The notes under the pieces were generated by a model, which had not been told where the DNA came from, did not search any database, and worked only from the letters and a program-made list of their open reading frames with translations. The position numbers were made by a program, and so were the translations under genes. From contig JAFRPL010000013.1 in NCBI GenBank assembly GCA_017429165.1, positions 1-64,000 on the forward strand: a stretch of 64,000 nucleotides of DNA, read 5' to 3'. Positions 22,798 through 32,147 of the stretch are shown here, in pieces; position 1 is the first letter of the stretch, and the number at the start of each line of letters is the position of its first letter. This stretch comes from Clostridia bacterium. GTDB taxonomy: Bacteria > Bacillota > Clostridia > Oscillospirales > CAG-382.

Positions 22798-25497
22798 TCA
22801 ATCGCCAACGCGCGCTTTGAGGCGGTTTATCATCCGCGCCAGGCAGGAACGCATCTGCGCAAGATCGTTTGTCACCGCTTCGGTGCAGGGACCGCTTTCC
22901 ATATCGGATATCCGGAACTGGTAATCCGTTTTAAGCAGCGTTTCATATGCTTCTTCGGCGAACGCGAGTTTTTCGGCAAAACTTTCGCCGCCGAACGACG
23001 CGCATTTTTCGCGCAGTTCCGCGAGAGGCGCGTCAAAAATACCGGAAAAAGCGTATGCTTCGCCGTAAAGCGCGTCGCGCTTGCGGAAAAAGTCGTCTAT
23101 CTGCGCGGCGAGCGTTTCGTTCAATTTATACGTCTGCACGGCCGGGCGCGAATACGCGCCGAGCTTGAGAGCGCGCGTGTACCTTTCGGAATTCCTGAGC
23201 CAAGATTCGCTGTTCTTGCAGGTCAAGGCAAACAGCGATTCGCCGCTCGCCCCCGCTTCGCGCGAAACGGCAAACTGGTTTACCAGCACTTGCGGAGCGG
23301 TGCCGCTGTACCCGTCCAGTCCCGTGGAATAAAAGCATTTGTCGCCTATTGTTTTGACGAAGCTCTTTGCTTTGGAAAGCACGTAGGAATTATCGCTGCT
23401 GTAGGTCATCGAAAACACTTCGTCGATCCAGCCGTTTTCGACCCACGCCGCCACGTCCTGGAATATGGTGTTCTTTGCGTTTTTCATATCGGGGTACGCG
23501 GCGACGCTGATCCACGTCTGCGGCTTGACGCGCATGACCAGTTCGTACACCTCGCCCACGAACGAAGTGATTATCTCCCTGCGGAATCCGCTGAATTCCT
23601 TATATACGGCGCTTTCTTTGGACACCCTGCGCAGGTCGCCGGTATAGCCGCTTTGCGCCTTGAAGGCGTTTACTATATCGTCGTTGTAGCCGTAATCGTT
23701 TTCGCCGTTGAGCTCGGGGAACCGGATGTAATCGAGATGTATCCCCGCTATATCGTAATTTTCAAGCAGTTCTTCATAGACCGCAAGCACCAGCGCGCGG
23801 TTTTCGGCGTCGTATGGATCGAGGAATACGAACCCGCCCGTGGGGAGCGGATAGTAATCGTTGCCGGCGCGGTCGATGAGCCGCTTTTCCTTTGGCAGCG
23901 TGTTTGCAAGGCAGTTCGGTTCTTTCGCCAGGTTCTGCGTGAGCCCAATGCAAAAATTCTGCACCCACGCGTGGATCTCTATGCCGTATTCCTTCGCAAT
24001 GCGGCAAAAACCCTCCAGCGCGTCGTATTCGCCGTTTGCGGGATTGTGCAGCACCCCCGGCACGGACGAATATCCGATCGTATAGCCGTAATACCACGTT
24101 TCTATATACAGAGCGTTTATGTTCATCGCCTTTGCTTTTTGCAGCAGGGCGCGCACTTCTTCGTCGCTCTTTTCGGTCGAACGGTACCACGCGGCGCGGT
24201 TTTCCGCGGCTTTGGAAGGTATGAGCCGGTAACGCAGCTCGCCGAGCGCCGCTTTTTCGGCGGAAACGAGTTCGAGCACGGCATAATATTCTTCTGCCGC
24301 CATACGCTGCATCGCTTCGTACCTGAGGTCGCAGGCGCGCCGGAAAAGCTCGTCGCAGACGGCGTAATCGATATCGAGGAATTCCGCGCGCGCGGATCTG
24401 AGCGCGTTGTCCGCCTCGGTCAGCATCAATTTCTGCGATACGTATTCCGTGAGCGGAGTCTGAATTATGGTCACGGTGCCGTTTTTGCGGTCAAGGAACG
24501 CGTACGCGCCGTGGCTGTACGCCTCTTTGAGCGCGGTCTCGTTTTTGCCGTGGCCTGATATTACGAATCCGCCTTCGGGGATGGCGGCGTTGCCGCCGTA
24601 AACTTCGCCCACGCACATCAGGTTTTTATCCACCTGCACCTCGTAGCCGTAAGGGTTGGTGCCGGTAGTGCTTTTTCCGCTGTATATGACCAGGAAATCC
24701 TGCTGCCGCACGTCGTTGTACCTGTCCACGGAGAGCACGGTTTCTTCGTATTTGCCGTTTTGCAGATGTATCTCGGCGCCGGTTTCGCTTTGATCCGGCT
24801 TGGACGCGTTGGGACCGAACGAAAGCACAAAACCGTTTTCGGGGATATCCGTGTCGCCTTCTTCGTATACGCCGGTGATCTTTCCGTCTTCTATGACGAA
24901 TTCGACCCCTCCCGCGGAAGTGCGTGTGGATTCGCCGAACGACGGCGTGTACAATATGACCGAACGCTTGTCGCGTTCACAGTCCCTGCCGGTGATACGG
25001 CAGGTCTTTGCGCCTATCACGGCGTAATCGGCGTACAGTGTTTCGACTTTTCCGGTCTTGATTATCGCCTTTTCGCCCGCCTTAACGTTTTCTCCGTGCG
25101 CGGCGTATTCCCCGCAGAACGATATGATATACGTATCCGGCATTATGATGAGCCGTTCGCCGGGTTTGCCGACGTAAACAACGGTGCGGTCCCTGACCGC
25201 GAGCTCGACGAAATCCACATCCTTTTCGGACGTTATCTCGCCGTATTCGTAATTATATATGCGCACGCAGTCGCCGGCGGGCACGGTATTGACTTCGACT
25301 TCGTATTTTTCGCCGCCGAGCTCGAGCACGACGCGCTTTATTTCGGCTTCCGAAACGGGTCCGGAGCTTTCCATATCGCTCACCTCTGCGTCAGTTGTAT
25401 CTTCGCCATCCGAAACGTCGCCGGTGCCGCCTTTGCAGGCGAACGCGAAAGCGCACAACAAAACTGCGGCGGCGAGCAATAGAGCTTTTGATCTCAT
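22798..25497 (-). CDS. Lipoprotein with a GHL10-type glycosyl hydrolase-like domain
   Basis: An 899-residue lipoprotein from the ATG at 25497 (ggagg 10 bases upstream), signal ending in AFAC. Residues about 25-370 are a beta-rich N-terminal region with repeated GFVLSFG/GFVISGHG elements. Residues about 420-800 are the GHL10 (glycoside hydrolase-like 10) TIM barrel: MNINALYIETWYYGYT, GIEIHAWVQNF, IAGIHLDYIRFPE and VFSMTYSSDN, with the barrel aspartate and tyrosine in place. The C-terminal 100 residues are helical. The family sits on the cell surface and probably acts on polysaccharide or peptidoglycan; activity is not proven. It is transcribed alone. Confidence 0.82.
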   Translation of the reverse strand: MRSKALLLAAAVLLCAFAFACKGGTGDVSDGEDTTDAEVSDMESSGPVSEAEIKRVVLELGGEKYEVEVNTVPAGDCVRIYNYEYGEITSEKDVDFVELAVRDRTVVYVGKPGERLIIMPDTYIISFCGEYAAHGENVKAGEKAIIKTGKVETLYADYAVIGAKTCRITGRDCERDKRSVILYTPSFGESTRTSAGGVEFVIEDGKITGVYEEGDTDIPENGFVLSFGPNASKPDQSETGAEIHLQNGKYEETVLSVDRYNDVRQQDFLVIYSGKSTTGTNPYGYEVQVDKNLMCVGEVYGGNAAIPEGGFVISGHGKNETALKEAYSHGAYAFLDRKNGTVTIIQTPLTEYVSQKLMLTEADNALRSARAEFLDIDYAVCDELFRRACDLRYEAMQRMAAEEYYAVLELVSAEKAALGELRYRLIPSKAAENRAAWYRSTEKSDEEVRALLQKAKAMNINALYIETWYYGYTIGYSSVPGVLHNPANGEYDALEGFCRIAKEYGIEIHAWVQNFCIGLTQNLAKEPNCLANTLPKEKRLIDRAGNDYYPLPTGGFVFLDPYDAENRALVLAVYEELLENYDIAGIHLDYIRFPELNGENDYGYNDDIVNAFKAQSGYTGDLRRVSKESAVYKEFSGFRREIITSFVGEVYELVMRVKPQTWISVAAYPDMKNAKNTIFQDVAAWVENGWIDEVFSMTYSSDNSYVLSKAKSFVKTIGDKCFYSTGLDGYSGTAPQVLVNQFAVSREAGASGESLFALTCKNSESWLRNSERYTRALKLGAYSRPAVQTYKLNETLAAQIDDFFRKRDALYGEAYAFSGIFDAPLAELREKCASFGGESFAEKLAFAEEAYETLLKTDYQFRISDMESGPCTEAVTNDLAQMRSCLARMINRLKARVGD

Positions 25498-25525
25498 TTT
25501 CTTTCCTCCGTTGACTACTGTCAAT

Positions 25526-25554
25526 ATAATACCAAAACTTCCGCACGCCGTCAA
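25526..25554 (-). promoter_or_regulatory. Promoter for the GHL10 lipoprotein gene
   Basis: TTGACG, 17-base spacer, TATTAT on the minus strand. Confidence 0.75.
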
Positions 25555-25587
25555 CACCGATTTATTCAAATACACCGCTTTTTTCGC

Positions 25588-25616
25588 TTGACAGCGGGAA
25601 ATGTATAAAGTATAAT
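25588..25616 (+). promoter_or_regulatory. Promoter for the ABC exporter gene
   Basis: TTGACA, 17-base spacer, TATAAT; divergent from the GHL10 promoter. Confidence 0.88.
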
Positions 25617-25653
25617 TGAATTATAAATATGCAGCCGGAGAAGGTGACAGCGC

Positions 25654-27375
25654 GTGCTGAAAAGATTTATCGCCTATTACAAGCCGCACCGCAGGATGTT
25701 TTATCTGGATATGGCGGCTTCGATGCTCATTTCGCTCATCGGGATGGTCTATCCCATTGTGACGAACCTAATGCTAAAGGACTTGATCCCCAACCGCAAC
25801 TACCGCGCGGTGATAATCGCCGGCGTGTGCGTGCTGGCGCTTTACATAGCGCGCCTGCTTCTGCGCTATTTCGTGCAGTATTACGGCCATATGATAGGCG
25901 TGGGGATGCAGGCGCAGATGCGGCGCGACCTGTTCGCGCATCTGCAAAAACTGCCGTTTGCGTTTTACGACGAACACGAGACCGGCAAGATAATGACGCG
26001 TATGACGAGCGATCTGTTCGACGTCAGCGAGCTCGCCCACCACGGCCCCGAAAACATCATCATCAGCTCGGTGATGCTCATCGGTTCTTTCATTTACCTC
26101 TGTACCATCAACGTATGGCTCACGCTCATAATATTCTGCTGCGTGCCCATACTTGTTTCGGTGGCTATATATTTCCGCAAAAAGATGCGCGCCGCGTTCA
26201 CCGAACGCCGCAAAGAGACCGCAGTTATAAACGGCGCGCTCGAAAGCAGCATTTCGGGGATCCGCGTAACGAAAGCTTTCACGAATTCCGAAAAAGAAAA
26301 AGAAAAGTTCGAACGCGGCAATTCGGCGTTCGTGCGCGCGTGCCGCGCGGCGTACAAGGCGATGGCGCAGTTCTTTTCCGGCACCTCGTTCATCACCGAT
26401 ATTTTCAACGTGATAATCCTTATCGCCGGTGGCCTGTTCCTTTACGACGGCAAAATAGATTTCGCCGAGTATTCCACTTTTATCGTTTCGGTCAACCTCT
26501 TCATCTCGCCCATCACCACGCTCATCAACTTTGTGGAATCGTACCAGAACGGCGTGACGGGGTTCAGCCGGTTCCTTGAGATACTGGACGAGAAGCCCGA
26601 AGAAGACGCCCCCGGCGCCGTCGACATAGGCAAGGTCGAAGGAAAGATAGAGCTGGACGACGTTGAATTTTCGTATAACAATTCCGAAGAAGTACTGCAC
26701 GGCGTGTCGCTGACGGTGGAAAAAGGCGAAGTCCTTGCGCTCGTGGGCGCTTCGGGCGGCGGCAAGACCACGATATGCCACCTTATCCCGCGGTTCGCCG
26801 ACGTCACCGGCGGCGCTATACGGATCGACGGCAAGGATATCCGTTCCGTCACCATGGAATCGCTGCGGCGCAACATAGGCATAGTGCAGCAGGACGTGTT
26901 CCTGTTCGGCGGCACGATACGCGAAAACATTCTTTACGGCAGACTCAACGCCACCGACGACGAAGTGATCGAAGCCGCCAAACGCGCCAACCTGCACGAC
27001 TGGATTATGACGCTGGAGCACGGCTACGACACCGAGATAGGCGAACGCGGCGTAAAGATATCCGGCGGGCAGAAACAGCGCATAAGCATAGCGCGCGTGT
27101 TCCTCAAAGACCCGGCGATACTCATACTCGACGAGGCGACGTCGGCGCTCGACAACGCCACCGAGATATATATTCAAAAGGCGCTCGACGAGCTGTGCCG
27201 CGGCCGCACGACGATAGTCGTCGCCCACCGGCTTTCCACCATACGCAACGCCACGCAGATCGCCGTCATAGACGGCGGGAAAGTCGCCGAGCTCGGCACG
27301 CACGAAGAACTGATAAAGCAAAACGGCATATACGCTTCGCTCTATTCCCTGCAGTTCAGGGAAAGCGACAGATAA
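25654..27375 (+). CDS. ABC transporter, fused permease and ATPase (exporter type)
   Basis: A 573-residue half-transporter starting at GTG 25654, with gagaaggtga upstream. Residues 1-310 hold the six-helix exporter domain (RMFYLDMAASMLISLIGMVYPIV and onwards). Residues 330-570 hold the ATPase: Walker A GASGGGKTT, signature ISGGQKQRISIAR, Walker B AILILDEATSALD and the switch histidine in VAHRLST. It belongs to the MsbA/BmrA-like group that works as a homodimer or heterodimer to export lipids, drugs or peptides; substrate unknown. No partner half-transporter is adjacent, so a homodimer is likely. Confidence 0.93.
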   Translation: MLKRFIAYYKPHRRMFYLDMAASMLISLIGMVYPIVTNLMLKDLIPNRNYRAVIIAGVCVLALYIARLLLRYFVQYYGHMIGVGMQAQMRRDLFAHLQKLPFAFYDEHETGKIMTRMTSDLFDVSELAHHGPENIIISSVMLIGSFIYLCTINVWLTLIIFCCVPILVSVAIYFRKKMRAAFTERRKETAVINGALESSISGIRVTKAFTNSEKEKEKFERGNSAFVRACRAAYKAMAQFFSGTSFITDIFNVIILIAGGLFLYDGKIDFAEYSTFIVSVNLFISPITTLINFVESYQNGVTGFSRFLEILDEKPEEDAPGAVDIGKVEGKIELDDVEFSYNNSEEVLHGVSLTVEKGEVLALVGASGGGKTTICHLIPRFADVTGGAIRIDGKDIRSVTMESLRRNIGIVQQDVFLFGGTIRENILYGRLNATDDEVIEAAKRANLHDWIMTLEHGYDTEIGERGVKISGGQKQRISIARVFLKDPAILILDEATSALDNATEIYIQKALDELCRGRTTIVVAHRLSTIRNATQIAVIDGGKVAELGTHEELIKQNGIYASLYSLQFRESDR

Positions 27376-27399
27376 ACCGGAACAAATACAAAAAGATAA

Positions 27400-27434
27400 A
27401 CGGCAAAGCCAAACTAGGCTTTGCCGTCTTATTT
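27400..27434 (+). terminator. Terminator after the ABC exporter gene
   Basis: Stem ACGGCAAAGCC/GGCTTTGCCGT followed by CTTATTTTT. Confidence 0.9.
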
Positions 27435-27499
27435 TTACGCGTCATACGGCCGACCCGATGAAGGTCAGACCGGATCGCGGCGCTGCAGCGCGAAGGTGC

Positions 27500-28429
27500 T
27501 CAATTATAGAACGCAAAGCTTACGTCCCCGTCGGAGCAATGCACCGTGACCCTGCGCTCCGGCGCATCCGAATGCTCCCAACTGTTCCAGCTCAGTTCTT
27601 TTTGCACCGCATTCCATTCCTTGATTGTTCCATTATAGTTGATTTCGGTTAGTCCGGTACAACAATCGAACGCCCAGCTGTCTATACTTTTCAGGGTTTT
27701 GGGGAGCGTTATTCGTTCTATGCTTTCGCATGAGGCAAACGCTCCGTACGGAATATGTTCGCATCCTTCGGATACTATGACTTCTTTGAGTGCGCGCGGG
27801 ATAAAGTCGTATATTTTTTCGGAATCTCCGAACCGCGTTCCGAAAATATGCCCGATAAAGCCATACGGGAATTCGGAAGGATCGGGCGTTTCGCCTATGA
27901 ACGGCAACTCGATTCTTTGCAGCATATTGCAGCCGCCGAAAGCGCCGCTGCCGATAAACGTCACGCTTTGCGGTACGATGAATTCGGAAAATGCGCATTT
28001 TTTAAACGCGCCGCTGGCGATAGTTGTAAGTCCCTGCGGCAGTTCGACATTTACAAGCGAGGTACAGCCGGAAAATGCCATTCTCCCGATATTAACGACG
28101 CCTTCGGGAACGGTAACGCTCTTTATTTCCGCATGGTTATAAAACGCGCGGTCTGCGATCTTTGTAACCGTTTTGCCTTCGTGCGTCGCGGGGATACCGA
28201 ATTCTTCGGGCAGCTCCGCTCCGCTTTTGACGGAAATCATATAAGTCCCGTCGTCAAGCTGCGTAAAATCAAGATACGCGTCCGCTTGCGCGTCTTTTTC
28301 CTCGCCGCTCTCGCCCGAAGAGCCGCTTTCCGGCGCGCTGCTTTCATTCGCAACCGCGCCGCCGCACGAGACAAGGGTCAGGCAAAAAGCCAAAAACAAA
28401 GCAGCAGCCAAAACAAAACTTTTGCGCAT
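27500..28429 (-). CDS. BspA-type leucine-rich-repeat lipoprotein
   Basis: A 309-residue lipoprotein from the ATG at 28429 (aaggaggg upstream); the apparent upstream extension crosses a poly-A tract and is not credible. The signal ends in LVSCGG. The mature part has a Ser/Glu-rich linker and then LRR_5 (BspA-like) repeats of the form IADRAFYNHAEIKSVTVPEGVVNIG, repeated about six times across residues 80-280. These right-handed solenoids are common surface adhesins or binding proteins in gut and oral bacteria. Binding partner unknown. Confidence 0.85.
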   Translation of the reverse strand: MRKSFVLAAALFLAFCLTLVSCGGAVANESSAPESGSSGESGEEKDAQADAYLDFTQLDDGTYMISVKSGAELPEEFGIPATHEGKTVTKIADRAFYNHAEIKSVTVPEGVVNIGRMAFSGCTSLVNVELPQGLTTIASGAFKKCAFSEFIVPQSVTFIGSGAFGGCNMLQRIELPFIGETPDPSEFPYGFIGHIFGTRFGDSEKIYDFIPRALKEVIVSEGCEHIPYGAFASCESIERITLPKTLKSIDSWAFDCCTGLTEINYNGTIKEWNAVQKELSWNSWEHSDAPERRVTVHCSDGDVSFAFYN

Positions 28430-28496
28430 ATGAACACCCTCCTTTAATACCTGTAACATTATAACATAAGCAGTGAAAAAGATGTTATGTAATTGT

Positions 28497-28516
28497 AAAA
28501 AAAAAAAAAAAAAAAC
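28497..28516. repeat. 20-base poly-A tract
   Basis: An uninterrupted run of 20 A residues upstream of the LRR lipoprotein start. On the minus strand it is a T-run about 70 bases before the ATG. A slippage-prone site that could vary expression or simply reflect sequencing uncertainty. Confidence 0.8.
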
Positions 28517-28559
28517 AATTTTTGATTTTCTCTTCAAACTATTGCCTTGCGTGAAAAAG

Positions 28560-28590
28560 GGCAAAGACTTTTTACGGTCTTTGCCTTTTT
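28560..28590 (-). terminator. Terminator after the GNAT gene
   Basis: Stem GGCAAAGAC/GTCTTTGCC with T-runs on both sides; on the minus strand it follows the GNAT stop. Confidence 0.88.
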
Positions 28591-29295
28591 TTATTTTATA
28601 ATGAACCAATACATTTCGCACTGCGCTTTTTCATAGTCCGTGGTCTTCTGAAGCGCAAGCGACGCCTTGTTGCTTATGAACACCTGGCCGTACGGGTAAA
28701 GCCCGGCTCTCATCATCTCTCCGGTCATGAAAAGCTCCATTTCCCTGCCGTAGCCGCAGCGTCTGAAACGCGGCAGCACGTAAAGCATTCCCATGCAGCC
28801 TTCGGCGTGCACGCCTATAAATCCGACCTTTACGTTCCCGGCGCGCGCAACGAACAGTTCGCGCCGTTCGACCGCGAGCACGAGCATATCCTCATCCACC
28901 AGATGATAATGCCTGCGCACGAACGGAAGATCGTCCGGCGTCGCGGCGCGCATATCCAGCCGCTTTTCATATTCCGGCGGCTCTTTTCCCAAATATACGT
29001 ACTGCCTGCATTCGGTGAACGTGGCGCGGGGGTACGTTTTTTGTATATATTCCGCCGCTCCCGCCGTAAAGACTTCGCATTCGTCGCCCGGTGCGAGCGG
29101 ATAAGAAGCGAGCAGCTTTTCCGTTTCCGCGGCGTCGGGAGACGCAAGGAAATATATGCCCGAAAAAGCTTCGCGAATAAAGAGCCCGCGTTCGCTCTGC
29201 GCGACGATCCGCGCGGTGCCGCGCCTTATACAGTTCATTATCCCGCAGTAACGCGGTATATCCGCAAGCAGGAATTCTTCCGTTGCGCGCATCAT
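28591..29295 (-). CDS. GNAT-family N-acetyltransferase
   Basis: A 234-residue protein whose C-terminal half carries the acetyl-CoA binding pattern IGVHAEGCMGMLYVLPRFRRCGYGREMELFM, the R/Q-x-x-G-x-G/A region of the GNAT fold. The N-terminal half (residues 1-120) is a separate domain of unknown type. Substrate unknown. The ATG overlaps the end of the MazG-like gene as ATGA, with a GGGAG site upstream, so the two are translationally coupled. Confidence 0.82.
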   Translation of the reverse strand: MMRATEEFLLADIPRYCGIMNCIRRGTARIVAQSERGLFIREAFSGIYFLASPDAAETEKLLASYPLAPGDECEVFTAGAAEYIQKTYPRATFTECRQYVYLGKEPPEYEKRLDMRAATPDDLPFVRRHYHLVDEDMLVLAVERRELFVARAGNVKVGFIGVHAEGCMGMLYVLPRFRRCGYGREMELFMTGEMMRAGLYPYGQVFISNKASLALQKTTDYEKAQCEMYWFIIK

Positions 29296-29627
29296 TCGGT
29301 CTCCCAGCGGTGCATGTTGCGTTCGTGCTTAGCGTAATACGCGCTTTCGACTTCCTCCGGGGTTATCCCGTAGCATATCAGCACGTCGTTCAGATACATC
29401 ATTACGTCGCACATCTCCTCTATAAAACGCGCGCGCGCTTCGCCTTTTTTCAGAATAGCTTCGTCGCCGTCTTTTTTTATCACGTCCGCCGCCTCGCCCG
29501 CTTCTATCATCATCCACAAAAGCTTGCTCCGCGCTTCCTCCGGCCCGCACGGCGGCCAAAGATTCTTATATTTGTCCTGCAGCTCCAGCTGAAGCCGCTG
29601 CATTTCGTCAAAGCCGATCTTGTTCAT
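29292..29627 (-). CDS. MazG-like nucleotide pyrophosphohydrolase
   Basis: A 111-residue protein from the ATG at 29627 (aggaag upstream). EAGEAADVIKK and RFIEEMCDVMMYLNDVL give the E-x-x-E and E-x-x-D pairs that bind Mg2+ in all-alpha NTP pyrophosphatases. The family hydrolyses nucleoside triphosphates, often non-canonical ones, to monophosphates. It is translated first in a two-gene operon with the GNAT gene. Confidence 0.8.
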   Translation of the reverse strand: MNKIGFDEMQRLQLELQDKYKNLWPPCGPEEARSKLLWMMIEAGEAADVIKKDGDEAILKKGEARARFIEEMCDVMMYLNDVLICYGITPEEVESAYYAKHERNMHRWETE

Positions 29628-29650
29628 AACGCATCTTCCTTTCACAAAAA

Positions 29651-29679
29651 AATATATCACACTCCGTGCGATAAATCAA
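29651..29679 (-). promoter_or_regulatory. Promoter for the MazG-GNAT operon
   Basis: TTGATT, 17-base spacer, TATATT on the minus strand. Confidence 0.65.
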
Positions 29680-29763
29680 GAAATATTTATTCAATACGTA
29701 CCCGTTCCGACTCTTTACGACAGTACCGAAGGTATATAATGACAAAAAAGGAGGCAAAAAGCA

Positions 29764-30090
29764 ATGGAACACACCATAAAAAGCGAAAACGGCGTTATGA
29801 CGGTATACCTGCGCGGCGAAATGGATCACCACAACGCCGCGCGCTTGCGCGAACAGATCGACGCCGCGCTGACGTTTGAGAATCCCGCGGTGCTCAGGCT
29901 GGATCTTTCGGAGATCGCGTTCTGCGATTCGTCCGGTCTGGGCTTTATAATGGGGCGTTACCGCCGTATGGAATCCGCCGGCGGAAGCATGATCCTGGTA
30001 AACCCCTCCGAGCCCACGATGAGGATACTGCGTCTTGCGGGAGTGGATTCGATAATAAGAGCGGAATACACGAAAGGAGCGGCAAAATGA
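29764..30090 (+). CDS. spoIIAA: Anti-anti-sigma factor SpoIIAA
   Basis: A 108-residue STAS-domain protein. EIAFCDSSGLGFIMGRYRRM carries the DSSGLG site, whose serine is phosphorylated by SpoIIAB in the family. Unphosphorylated SpoIIAA frees sigma F from SpoIIAB in the forespore. Ribosome binding site aaggaggc. It starts the spoIIAA-spoIIAB-sigF operon and overlaps spoIIAB by 4 bases. An upstream TATAAT (29735-29740) is visible but I could not identify a clear sigma H site. Confidence 0.95.
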   Translation: MEHTIKSENGVMTVYLRGEMDHHNAARLREQIDAALTFENPAVLRLDLSEIAFCDSSGLGFIMGRYRRMESAGGSMILVNPSEPTMRILRLAGVDSIIRAEYTKGAAK

Positions 30091-30533
30091 AAAGATCACC
30101 CCAAAACCGGTTCAAATGCGTTTTCCCCGCAAAGTCGGCGAACGAAAGCTTTGCGCGGATGATCGCTTCGGCGTTCGTCGCACAGCTCGATCCGCGCGTG
30201 GACGAGCTCGCCGATCTCAAGACCGCCGTGAGCGAAGCGGTCACAAACGTCATAGTCCACGCCTACGCGGGGACGGATATCCCGCCGGAAGAACGTGTAG
30301 TCATAATGAGCGGCGAACTGCGCGAAGGCAGGCGGATCGCCGTGACCGTGAAAGACCGCGGAAAAGGAATAGAAGACGTAAAGAAAGCGCGCGAGCCGCT
30401 TTTCACCACTTCCGCCGCCGAAGAGCGTTCGGGGATGGGATTCACCGTGATGGAAACGTTCGCCGATACGGTAAAAGTCGCGTCGCGCCCCGGAAAAGGC
30501 ACTTCCGTGCGGCTTTACAAGCGTTTTACTTAA
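30087..30533 (+). CDS. spoIIAB: Anti-sigma F factor and kinase SpoIIAB
   Basis: A 148-residue GHKL ATPase. LKTAVSEAVTNVIVHAYAG (N-box), VKDRGKGIEDV (G1) and RSGMGFTVMETFADTV (G2) give the ATP site. It holds sigma F inactive and phosphorylates SpoIIAA. It is co-transcribed and abuts sigF, whose ATG directly follows the stop. Confidence 0.95.
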   Translation: MKRSPQNRFKCVFPAKSANESFARMIASAFVAQLDPRVDELADLKTAVSEAVTNVIVHAYAGTDIPPEERVVIMSGELREGRRIAVTVKDRGKGIEDVKKAREPLFTTSAAEERSGMGFTVMETFADTVKVASRPGKGTSVRLYKRFT

Positions 30534-31241
30534 ATGACGTTCGCCGAGATCAATGCGCCCGAACAGCTCAAGAAGGCGAAAGAGGGCGACAGGGCGGCGT
30601 TCGACCGCATAATAGCAGCGAATCTGGGACTGGTGCGTTCGATCGCATCTCGCTTCACCGGGCGCGGCACCGAATACGAAGACCTGGTGCAGATAGGCAG
30701 CATAGGGCTCATAAAGGCGCTCAAAAACTTCGATCTGAGCGCCGGTACCTGCTTTTCCACCTATGCCGTCCCCATGGTTACGGGCGAAATAAAAAAGCAC
30801 CTGCGCGACGACGGCGCCATAAAAGTTTCGCGCAATATCAAGCGCGACGCGACGAACGTGGCGCGCAGGCGGCAGGATTTTATAAAAGAAAACGGCCGCG
30901 AGCCCACAGTGAACGAGCTCGCGTCGCTCACGGGGATCTCCGCCGAAAACGTTATCGCCGCGTGCGAGGCGAGCGCGCCGATGCTTTCGTTTTCCGCGCC
31001 TGCCGGCGATACCACGCTCGAAAACCTGGTTGGGACGGACAATATAGCCGAAACGTGCGAAAAGCTTTCGCTCCGCCAGGCAATAGCGCGGCTGGATCCC
31101 GAAGAGCGCGCGATAATAGCGCAGCGATATTATCTCGGAAGATCGCAAAAAGAGACCGGCGAAAGACTGGGACTCACTCAGGTCACGGTCTCGCGCCGGG
31201 AAAAGAATATACTCAAAAAACTGCGGGAATCGCTGTTATAG
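30534..31241 (+). CDS. sigF: RNA polymerase sigma factor for early forespore, sigma F
   Basis: A 235-residue sigma-70 family protein with region 2 (LGLVRSIASRFTGRGTEYEDLVQIGSIGLIKAL, FDLSAGTCFSTYAVPMVTGEIK), region 3 (VARRRQDFIKENGREPTVNELA) and region 4 helix-turn-helix (QKETGERLGLTQVTVSRREKNIL). Its place behind spoIIAA-spoIIAB identifies it as sigma F. Regulated by the two preceding proteins. Its 3' end overlaps the convergent TtcA-like gene by 6 bases. Confidence 0.96.
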   Translation: MTFAEINAPEQLKKAKEGDRAAFDRIIAANLGLVRSIASRFTGRGTEYEDLVQIGSIGLIKALKNFDLSAGTCFSTYAVPMVTGEIKKHLRDDGAIKVSRNIKRDATNVARRRQDFIKENGREPTVNELASLTGISAENVIAACEASAPMLSFSAPAGDTTLENLVGTDNIAETCEKLSLRQAIARLDPEERAIIAQRYYLGRSQKETGERLGLTQVTVSRREKNILKKLRESLL

Positions 31242-32000
31242 CCCTCCGCCCGGCCTTTTGCGCGCGTGCGGGACGACCTTGAAACCCGATACTCCGCCGC
31301 GCTCCATGGCGCCGAAAACGCGCTTTTTGAACCCGTGGTGTTCGCGCTCGCGTTCGCGGATGAAAGTCTTCATCTTCTCGCGGTCGGTGAAACCGTCTGC
31401 GGGGCAGGTCTTCGGTACGACTTCTATGCCTTCGGCGGCGACGAAACGCCTGACGTCGCTTTCGGGCGTGTAGATCAGCGGGCGGATGAGGGTAACGCCC
31501 GTGCGGTCGAGATAGGTCACCGGCGAAAAGCAGCCGATGCGGCCTTCGTTGAACAGATTCATAAAGAAGGTCTCGATCGCGTCGTCGTAATGATGCCCCA
31601 GAGCCACTTTCTTTATTCCTTCTGCTGCGGCGGTATCGTAAAGCGCGCCGCGCCGCAGATTGGCGCACAGCGAGCACGGATTGCTTTCCCTGCGCAAGTC
31701 GAACACGATCTGGTATATATCTGTCTTCTTTATGATAAGCTCGGTCTCCAGCTCGTCGCACAGCAGCTTTACGGGCCCGAGGTCAAGCCCCGGAACGCCG
31801 GTATCCAGGCAGATCGCCTTGACCGTGAACGGCTGCGAATAGAAACGCGAAAGCGCTTTGAGCGCGCAGAGCAGCGTAAGACTGTCCTTGCCGCCGCTGA
31901 CTCCGACCGCCACGGTATCGCCCGCGGATATCATATCGTACCCGTCGACGGCGCGGCGCACCTGCGACAGCAGCTTTTGTATGTGTTTGAATTCTCTCAT
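31236..32000 (-). CDS. TtcA-like tRNA-thiolation ATPase (PP-loop)
   Basis: About 254 residues. The PP-loop GVSGGKDSLTLL binds ATP; NPCSLCANLRRG and the later cysteine in PKTCPADG fit the three cysteines that hold an iron-sulfur cluster in TtcA. TtcA makes 2-thiocytidine in tRNA. Several Firmicute relatives act on other tRNAs or remain uncharacterised, so exact product is uncertain. Start at 32000 or 32006; ggtgatg upstream slightly favours 32000. The neighbouring cysteine desulfurases in the window could supply sulfur. Confidence 0.82.
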   Translation of the reverse strand: MREFKHIQKLLSQVRRAVDGYDMISAGDTVAVGVSGGKDSLTLLCALKALSRFYSQPFTVKAICLDTGVPGLDLGPVKLLCDELETELIIKKTDIYQIVFDLRRESNPCSLCANLRRGALYDTAAAEGIKKVALGHHYDDAIETFFMNLFNEGRIGCFSPVTYLDRTGVTLIRPLIYTPESDVRRFVAAEGIEVVPKTCPADGFTDREKMKTFIREREREHHGFKKRVFGAMERGGVSGFKVVPHARKRPGGGL

Positions 32001-32016
32001 TTTCATCACCAGACTC

Positions 32017-32045
32017 TTTATATCACACGCAAATAAAAAACACAA
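32017..32045 (-). promoter_or_regulatory. Probable promoter for the TtcA-like gene
   Basis: TTGTGT, 17-base spacer, TATAAA on the minus strand; weaker than neighbours. Confidence 0.5.
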
Positions 32046-32147
32046 GCGCTTTTTTGTGAAAAAACGCTTTGATATGCGGCGAAATGCGAAAAAAACGCAC
32101 GAAAACGTAAAAAATGCGAAGAATTTTGATTTTTTTTAAAAAAACTC

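Noticed and set aside
25774..27321. A 515-codon minus-strand open frame across the ABC exporter
   Set aside because: The opposite frame shows intact ABC motifs and a proper ribosome binding site.
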